Below, one piece after another: positions 57,452 through 64,000 of a stretch of 64,000 nucleotides of DNA. How positions within the stretch are numbered: the stretch's first letter is position 1; each line of letters starts with the position of its first letter. Under the pieces are notes generated by a model that saw only the letters and a list, made by a program, of their open reading frames with translations, did no database searches and had not been told where the DNA came from. The stretch spans positions 1,240,001 through 1,304,000 of the forward strand of contig JAHNUO010000008.1 of NCBI GenBank assembly GCA_019787685.1, written 5' to 3'. This DNA comes from Chiua virens (Eukaryota > Basidiomycota > Agaricomycetes > Boletales > Boletaceae). The translations under genes were made by a program, and so were the position numbers.

Positions 57452-58404
57452 CTAACTTACCTGAGAAACTACTTCGTCCAATTTCTTCCCGAATAGTTCA
57501 ATCAAGCCTCGCATACCCTCCTCGACGTGGGGAGAACAACTTTGGCAATTTGTTCCTTTGACGCTCTGCACAGTCTTCATTGCGTGGCTCTCTATAGTCG
57601 CCTTGCAAGGCTTATCTCGCAACTCCACAAAGGTTTGCTCCATAAAATTCTCCCACCACTGAAGCGACCATGAATTGAATAGTTGGAATCTCGGTGTCGG
57701 TGATCTTGGACACGAACAGTCGTTACTATAGTGGCTGCCATGGTAGTTATTTTGGCATTGGTATTGACCCGAAAGCCATGCGCAAGCTTGGTTGGTGCCA
57801 TAGTGCGTTTTGATCCAGGACATGTCGGTCTTGAGAACGTACATTGCATCTCCGCACTTCCGATGATAGGTGAGCAGTGCAAGTAGATCAGCCGCCGTGA
57901 TCAGTCCAATCTCATTGAACCAGGAAGGAACGAGAGGCAAGCTTAACGTGTACTTGGCAGCAAGCCGTGTCTCCTCCCGCAGGTCCCCTCGGTGGGCGAT
58001 TGCAAAACACCGAAGTGGTTCGGCCTCGAGGATCTTGGGATTCGAGAGGGTGCGACAGATCTTCTTCTCAAGCGACTCGAGGGAATACTTTTTGGCGGCC
58101 TCGAGGACGTCGATCACATCCTCGAGCACCTCCAGGTTGGGGTCGTCAGCGAGAGTGGACGGGTAGCAAAATCGAAGCAGGGAATCGAGGGTCTTGCTGT
58201 CTTCCGCCATGGGAACGACGACAAGACCATCCTTGATCTCCTGATCCTCGCTTGCTTCGGCGGGTTGGGGGATGCGAGGGAGAGGAATAGTTTGAAGATG
58301 CGAAAATCGACGTTGTTGGATGAACGGAGTATGATGTCTGCCTTGGCGTGATCGAAAGGCGCTGCGGCGTAGGCAGATCTGGTGGACGTTGGCACGGGAG
58401 TGAA
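57452..58404 (-). pseudogene. BTB/POZ pseudogene, array member 2
   Basis: Very similar to member 4 (60825-61796) but with 28 bp missing at 58271, where member 4 codes for the FFETLFDLPQ part of the BTB domain. The loss lies between two runs of g followed by at, so it looks like a slippage or microhomology deletion. It shifts the frame: the correct start MPTSTRSAYAAAPFDHAKAD falls in one frame and the remainder (AEASEDQEIKDGLVVVPMAE onward) in another. The rest of the frame is open to the usual splice donor at 57460. Confidence 0.8.
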
Positions 58405-58749
58405 CGTCTATGGGACGTTTCATATTAGTGGTTCACGCAGGCACTGAAGGACAAGGAGCTCACTAGTACGCCCGCCGGCACAGCAGCGTAGGTGGAGTCG
58501 GCGGGTGTTGATATTGCTATCGAGGACATCTAGAGAGTGAAGTTATTAGTGGAGGTCGGTAAGACGATGCGATGGGGGGATTACTGGAATGATGTGAAAG
58601 CTGAGGAAAGAAGTTGAGTACTATCAATGGCACGAAATATATCATACATTTATATCTTTTAGGGGTCAGCACGGACCAACGATCAGCATGAACGTTTTTG
58701 GTTTCGGAATCCCCACAGATTTCCTCGGGTATATCAGGATTTCAAGGGC

Positions 58750-58880
58750 CGCCGCTTCCTTGAAGGATCAAAGCAAGAAGTTGAATGACATGCTGGTTCA
58801 AACGGGTGTGAGTGAACTACATAGCTCCATTTCATATCAGGACAGACAGTGTACCGCATTTCTCGCTGATGGTGTTTGTA
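58750..58880 (+). pseudogene. Partial copy of the HIRIP3 last exon and 3' flank
   Basis: Aligns with 54985-55125: both share gaggatcaaag/gaaggatcaaag, and further on ccatttc(g/a)tatcaggacagacag and tg(t/c)tgcatttctc-like stretches. It lies at the junction of tandem blocks A and B and shows that the duplicated unit began inside HIRIP3. Substitutions have removed the original reading frame. Confidence 0.75.
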
Positions 58881-58984
58881 AAGGTTTCATTATGTCTAGT
58901 CCAATCTGCGGCGCAAACTATTTCAGGCCCGAGTGTCCCACAATGACACTGCAGTGTACAACTTACCTGAAAAACAATCACCTT

Positions 58985-59912
58985 CAGTTTCTTCACTCAT
59001 AGCTCGGAGAGGTCCCGCATTCCTTCCGAGACATACGGGGGGCAGGAGCGACAGTTACGGTTTTTGATCCTCCACTTTGTCTTCTCCACAATGCTTTCCA
59101 CAGTTCCCCTACAGGGTTTTCTCGTAAGGCCACAAATATTTCCTCCATATACTCTTCCCACCGCAGGGGCATGCCAGTGGAGTCATAGAAAAGTCTGTAG
59201 TATTTTGACGTCGACGGCGCTCTTGGACATGAACTGGATGTTCCGGAAAACATTGTGCAGGCTTCCTTGGTCCCGTAATGCGATTTGATCCGTGATATGT
59301 CGGTCTTCAGCTTATACGTATACACAGTATCCCCGCATTTGTGATGAGAGGTGACCAACGCAAGTAGATCGGCAGCTAAAATCGGGTCAATTTCCTTCAA
59401 CCACAAAGGAATGAGTGCAGGCTCAACGTGTACTTGGCGGCAAGCCGCATTTCCTCCGTCAATCGACCTTGGCGTGCGATTGCAAAACACCGGAGTGGTT
59501 CAGCTTCGAGGATTTGGGGTCCAGACAGCATACGACAGATCCTACTCTCGAGCGCGTTGAGGGAATACTTTTTGGCGGCCTCGACGACACGACATCCTCG
59601 AGTACCTCTAGGTCGGGGTCGTCAGTGGGGGTGGACGGGTAGCAAAAACGGAACAGGACATCAAGCGTTTTCCTGTCCTCCGCCATAGGAATGACAACGA
59701 GACCATCCTTGATCCCTTGATCCCTGCTCGCTCTGGCAGGTCGGGGATGTTGAAGAGGGTCTCAAAGAAGGGGGATACGAGGGAGAGGAATTAGTTTGAA
59801 GATGCGGAAATCAACATTGTCGGATGAACGGAGAATGATGTCTGCCTTGGCGTGGTCGAAAGGCGCCGCGGCGTAGGCAGGCTTGGCGAATGTTGGTGTG
59901 TTGCTGAGCATC
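58985..59912 (-). pseudogene. BTB/POZ pseudogene, array member 3
   Basis: Counterpart of member 1. The frame is broken several times. The start MLSNTPTFAKPAYAAAPFDH at 59912 reads to RIFKL, then shifts near 59790. AEDRKTLDVLFRFCYPSTPT (59686-59620) shifts again near 59585. LKEIDPILAADLLALVTSHH (about 59400-59350) belongs to a third frame, and the CxxC region is altered. The promoter copy upstream is well preserved. Confidence 0.8.
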
Positions 59913-60712
59913 TAAAGGACGATGTCTCACATCGGTGAGTCTACATGAGCACTGGACAGGGACTCACAAGTACAGTGCAGTGATTCTGGACTCGGAGAGA
60001 AGCTTAGGAGAAGCTATATGGATACCTTTGAATCCGGTCGAGAATTTATACCTGCAATGCGTCTGCACGGGCCAACGATCTGCGTAGTACATTTTGGTTT
60101 TAGAAGCACTGGTGGCATTCCTCAGGCTCGTCGGAATCCCGAGACCAGCTCAATTGTGTGAGCCGTATGGAAGAGCGGGTGACCGAGTCGGTTCAATTGT
60201 CCAATGTGGAAAGTAGCACCTTGTTGAAGATGGAATGAGGACCTATCCCGGCTGTTGGAAATAACAGAAGAACCTAAAGGATTTGTAACTAATTTTGGAA
60301 GAAAGAAGGAGGGTAAGTTTCAAGTTGCGCAACTTACGCCAAACTGACTAGCAGTGCAGCTGCTTAGCGGGCTGACCCAAGTTGTTCGTACCTACATATA
60401 TCCGCCAGCGTCGAAGGAACTGCTTGGTGGTCGAACCTCGGGGCCTCTTGGGCATTAATATTTACAGCATCTCCACCATTCCTGTACCATGTCGAACACG
60501 GGTTTTCCTTGACATTCTCGCGGATCAAAGTCAGGAAGTGCGATTTTCGGACGACACACTCCCCCGATTGGGGTGCTGAGTAATGATGACTTCTCTTTAG
60601 TAAAACGTCTGCACACGACTCTGACAATCACTAATACACGGTACAGATATCATCGATATATCATCTTCCACCTCTTTTTTTTGGGAAGCTAACCGAAGGC
60701 CCAGGAGAGGAA

Positions 60713-61796
60713 CCTTCATCTGGAATTTTCATTCTCACCTGCAGGGTTTGAAATCCAGCTCAATCTGCCACACAAAGATGTCAGATCCGAGTCATGTGGG
60801 TGGAATTACCCCAGTATAACTTACCTGAGAAACTACTTCGTCCAATTTCTTCCCGAATAGTTCGACCAAGCCCCGCATACCCTCCTCGACGTGGGGAGAA
60901 CAACTTATGCAATTTTTTCCTTTGATGCTCTGCACAGTCTTCACCGCGTGGCTCTCTATAGTCGCTTTGCAAGGCTTATCTCGCAACTCCACAAAGGTTT
61001 GTTCCATAAAATCCTCCCACCACTGAAGCGACCATGAGTTGAATAGTTGGAATCTCGGTACCGGTGATCTTAAACACGAACAGTCGTTGCTATACTGGCC
61101 GCCATAGTCATCTTGGTATTGGTATTGACCCGAAAGCCATGCGCAAGCTTGGTTGGTGCCATAGTGCGTTTTGATCCAGGACATGTCGGTCTTGAGAGCA
61201 TACACTGCATCCCCGCACTCCCGATGATAGGTGAGCAACGCAAGCAGATCAGCCGCCGTGATCAATCCAATCTCTTTGAACCAGGAAGGAATGAGTGGCT
61301 GGGTCAGCGTATACTTGGCAGCAAGCCGTGTTTCCTCTCGCAGGTTCCCTCGGTGTGCAATTGCAAAGCACCGGAGTGGCTCGGCCTTGAGGATCTTGGG
61401 ATTTGAGAGTGTGCGACAGATCTTCCTCTCAAGCGACTCGAGGGAATACTTTTTGGCGGCCTCGAGGACATCGATCACATCCTCGAGCACCTCCAGGTTG
61501 GGGTCGTCAGCGAGGGTGGACGGGTAGCAAAATCGAAGCAGGGAATCGAGGGTCTTGCTGTCTTCCGCCATGGGAACGACGACAAGACCATCCTTGATCT
61601 CCTGATCCTCGCTTGCTTCGGCGGGTTGGGGGAGATCGAAGAGGGTCTCAAAGAAGGGGGATGCGAGGGAGAGGAACAGTTTGAAGATACGGAAATCAAC
61701 ATTGTCAGATGAACGGAGTATGACGTCTGCCTTGGCATGATCGAAAGGCGCTGCGGCGTAGGCAGGTTTGGTGGACTCTGTCGTGTGGGGGAACAT
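60713..61796 (-). CDS. BTB/POZ domain protein, array member 4 (intact)
   Basis: Exon 1 (61796-60825) codes 324 residues ending EVVSQ at a gtaagt donor. The acceptor of the last exon is probably after 60720 (same tag as in member 1), but its end is uncertain. The BTB core has KADVILRSSDNVDFRIFKLF, SLASPFFETLFDLPQP and DGLVVVPMAEDS. The middle has KKYSLESLERKICRTL and FAIAHRGNLREETRLAAKY. The CxxC pair is in NCISCSPHVEEG. The ATG at 61796 aligns with the other members; the ATG at 61859 would add 21 residues that they lack. If the gtaagt is ignored, translation stops at 60792. Confidence 0.83.
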
Positions 61797-62099
61797 GACT
61801 CCAGGGAGACGTCTCATATTAGTTGTCACCCGACGGGCACTGAAGGACAAGGAGCTCACTAGTACGCCCGCTTTGGTGTGACCGAAAGGCGCAGCAGTGT
61901 AAATGGAATCAGTAGGTGCTGATAATATTGGTGGGGGTCGGTACGACGATGTGACAAGGGTTTACTCGCCACGAAATCTACCACAGATTTATACCTGCTC
62001 ATGGGTCTGCACGGACCAACGGTCAACGTGAACGTTTTCGGTTTCAGAGTCAGAAACACCCCACAGCTTTCCTCAGGGTTATCAGGAATTCACGGCCAT

Positions 62100-62900
62100 C
62101 TCAGTCATCTGGGTTGTTTGGGTGGCCAGGTGACCGAATCAAATCTATTGGATGTAGTAATAGAACGGTCCCTCCTCGAGGATGAAAACCTCACGTACCT
62201 GGGCTGTCCACGGAGTCAGAGATAAGTAGACAACACGTGTCAGTATATACAAAAAGTAAAGAAGAACCGGAGGGAAAGGAAACTTTGATGGTGGCCCATG
62301 CAGCAGCCCGATCGCAATCTTCAAGTGTGATCATGACCAAAGGGCGTAAAACGGGGAGGTGGTGGCCGGTCTTTGCCAGGCCATTGAACGTTTGAACCAT
62401 TAGGTAAGAGGATGGTTGCCGTCTCTCACGAGGCACTGCAAAAGATTTCACCAGCATGTTAATTTGAAGGCACTAGGCGCAAGTGCGATGAAGAAACGGT
62501 GACTTTATGCCGGTGGGTGGCAGACGATTGGCAGCTCGGCGTTTTGCGGGGGTTTACATAAACGTTTACTATTCGTCGTGACCGACAGTCGACTCGGCAA
62601 GTTAGAATTTGATTCACATTGAGATTGTCATTGACATGGTCACGATTGTTCTCTACAATTTGGAAACACTCAATTTCAAGCGGGGTCATGCAGATTCCCC
62701 CAGCGGGTCCTTGGGAGCCGAGTCCCACTGCCAATGGAATCGTAATGTTTCTGGAGGGTTCTAGCCCTCTCGCAAACGAACAAGCAGATCAACGTGCCAG
62801 TTATCTAGTCGGCGCCGTTTGCCCCAGGAGTTTGGCGTTGTCTTAAGTTGCTACTATCTTTCACAGTAATGACGAGGGGACTGTGATTGAGACTCGGCAC
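62100..62900. other. Intergenic, no supported gene
   Basis: Only frames under 92 codons on the minus strand (62457-62191, 62734-62459) with no family motif. Confidence 0.4.
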
Positions 62901-63170
62901 TTCGAACCCATGACGACTCTCACCAGTCAATGTCGAAGCCGGCCTCATGGACTCAACAACGTAGCAAAAACAGAGAGACGTTGGGGGTATTGCTGTCTTC
63001 AGGCATAGGACAACAAGAAGTCCATCCATGATCACCGGATCGAGGACATCGAAGGCTCGACTGAAAATGAGAGAGGAAAAATGAGGAGCCATTTGAGGAC
63101 ACGGAAATCAACGTTGTCGGACGAACGGAGGTCTGTTGCCAGTGAGCGGTTGAAAGATGGGGCAGCAACT
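62900..63170 (-). pseudogene. BTB/POZ fragment, array member 5
   Basis: The minus strand codes LRSSDNVDFRVLKWLL-like sequence in split frames (about 63140-63080), and then DGLLVVLCLKTA (about 63035), which lines up with DGLVVVPMAEDS of the intact members. Only the first part of the BTB domain remains, with frameshifts. Confidence 0.6.
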
Positions 63171-63466
63171 AGACATTGTCACTGAAGAGTCGCGTTAGGG
63201 GTCACTCAATCGAAACGATTCATACCTCGGACATTCAGAATCTTATGTGATCTCAGCGATCAAGGCCGTGGCTCGTCATTCAACTTGCAGGGACGGGATT
63301 ATTACAAGAGTTGACTTGTGACCAGGGTCCGGTACTTAACTGTTTTGCGCGTGGATGACGGTGATGGTAGAAACGCAGTGGCGACGGGGGAGTAGACATT
63401 CTAAGTCACGCTTTGAAGACTTTGTCAGCAATATTTTGTGCTTCTAGACTAGCGTAGTCACTGGCA

Positions 63467-64000
63467 ATGGAGCTTACCCCTCACACAACATCATCAGGTG
63501 GGCCAAGATGCCTACTCAATATCAACGGGTTCATTGATCTATAGAAACAGGCTTCCTCTTACCCTCCATCCACGCCGCACTTCCATTCTTTACGTGAGAT
63601 CCCATGGTCTTCATAACAGTATTCCGAAATGAACGTCCACCAGAGAGCAGCCGACTCCAAGCACGCAGAACCTCTTTGCCGATCACTGGACCCGACTGAT
63701 CCTTTCGTACGGACGGCACCGTCGATTGTTTACCCTTCGCGTCGAGGATGCGGAAGCGCCGGGGAGCGATTGGGACGAGATACTACGCAATGAACGGATA
63801 AATCGTGAGTCGCAGTTCGCCTCCCGTGCTCATCCCGAGTTGACAAGGTGAATCCCATCGTCTATTTAGGTCGTGTTCTCCCTTCTTACCTCTCGTCCTT
63901 ACTCGCCGTGCTCGTGTCAAAGAACGTCGCGATATACGAGCCCGCCAAGCAAACCCGTTCAGTTCTGCTCCTCTGGAGACAGCCCGAGGAATGGGCAGAT
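63467..64000 (+). CDS. VPS25: ESCRT-II subunit VPS25, 5' part (runs off the window)
   Basis: Exons 63467-63497, 63545-63593, 63644-63804 and 63870 to beyond 64000 join in frame across introns of 47-65 nt. The protein begins MELTPHTTSSETGFLLPSIH and continues AALPFFTEQPTPST, HWTRLILSYGRHRRLFTL, DWDEILRNERINRRVL and SVLLLWRQPEEWAD. This follows the layout of VPS25: an N-terminal PPFF-like turn, a first winged helix with W..L.LSY.RH, and the L.WR.PEEW signature entering the second winged helix. VPS25 links ESCRT-II to ESCRT-III in endosomal sorting of ubiquitinated cargo. About half of the protein is inside the window. Confidence 0.87.

Larger units (their letters stand above)
54965..58750. repeat. 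Tandem duplication block A (two BTB genes)
   Basis: Matches 58751-62095 throughout its order: HIRIP3 tail, first BTB gene, its promoter (56400-57160), second BTB gene, and its 5' flank (58447-58740). Each block is about 3.3-3.8 kb. Confidence 0.8.
58751..62095. repeat. Tandem duplication block B (two BTB genes)
   Basis: Second copy of block A. Right end near 62095, where shared sequence (gtgaacgtttt.ggtttc... then atcagga.ttca) stops; beyond it is unique DNA that was presumably the original right flank. Confidence 0.8.

Noticed and set aside
58688..59002. 104-codon plus-strand frame starting MNVFGFG
   Set aside because: It runs across the block junction, joining BTB 5' flank to a decayed HIRIP3 tail, so it is not a real gene.
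1..64000. CRISPR arrays, operons or bacterial-type regulatory sites
   Set aside because: The DNA is eukaryotic with spliced genes, and no regularly spaced repeats are present.

Overview
The window is nuclear DNA from a filamentous fungus, almost certainly a basidiomycete. Genes are split by many introns of about 47-60 nt (gt...ag), and correct splicing yields recognisable eukaryotic housekeeping proteins. The gene style and the expansion of BTB and P-loop NTPase families suggest an Agaricomycete, perhaps Rhizoctonia/Ceratobasidium-like. That last step is inference and nothing in the sequence proves it.

Housekeeping genes that can be rebuilt exon by exon: pantoate-beta-alanine ligase (6591-7704, -), dolichyldiphosphatase (8175-9102, -), a BCS1-type mitochondrial AAA ATPase (9539-11524, +), HMG-CoA synthase (14055-15705, -), a class 3 lipase-like protein (28752-30038, +), cardiolipin synthase (30289-31490, +), a large spindle-pole-body coiled-coil protein with a C-terminal PACT domain (37345-42853, -), a RING protein (46551-47522, -) divergent from a SHE3-like coiled-coil protein (47797-49624, +), a nitronate monooxygenase (50527-51861, +), a glutathione S-transferase (52288-53086, +), the histone chaperone HIRIP3 (53204-55020, +) and the 5' part of ESCRT-II VPS25 (63467 to the window end, +).

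Between these lie two kinds of unstable accessory DNA. (1) A dispersed segment carrying a seven-exon P-loop NTPase gene occurs three times (81-3312, 20435-25020, 31833-37246). In copies 2 and 3 it travels with an inactivated MFS transporter on the opposite strand. Remnants of a ZW10/Dsl1-like gene in both orientations surround copies 1 and 2. Copy 3 sits between two copies of the 3' end of the spindle-pole gene and carries a solo LTR. (2) A BTB/POZ family has seven or eight members: one at 18155, two at 43302-45762, and a tandem array at 55258-61796 with a fragment near 63000. The array arose by duplication of a block of about 3.5 kb holding two BTB genes plus the 3' tail of HIRIP3; each block has since kept one intact gene and lost the other.

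Long stretches at 11525-14054, 26660-28750, 45763-46550, 49625-50526 and 62100-62900 show no gene I can support. Exon coordinates were worked out by hand from splice signals and reading-frame continuity. Pathway assignments rest on family knowledge, not on searches.
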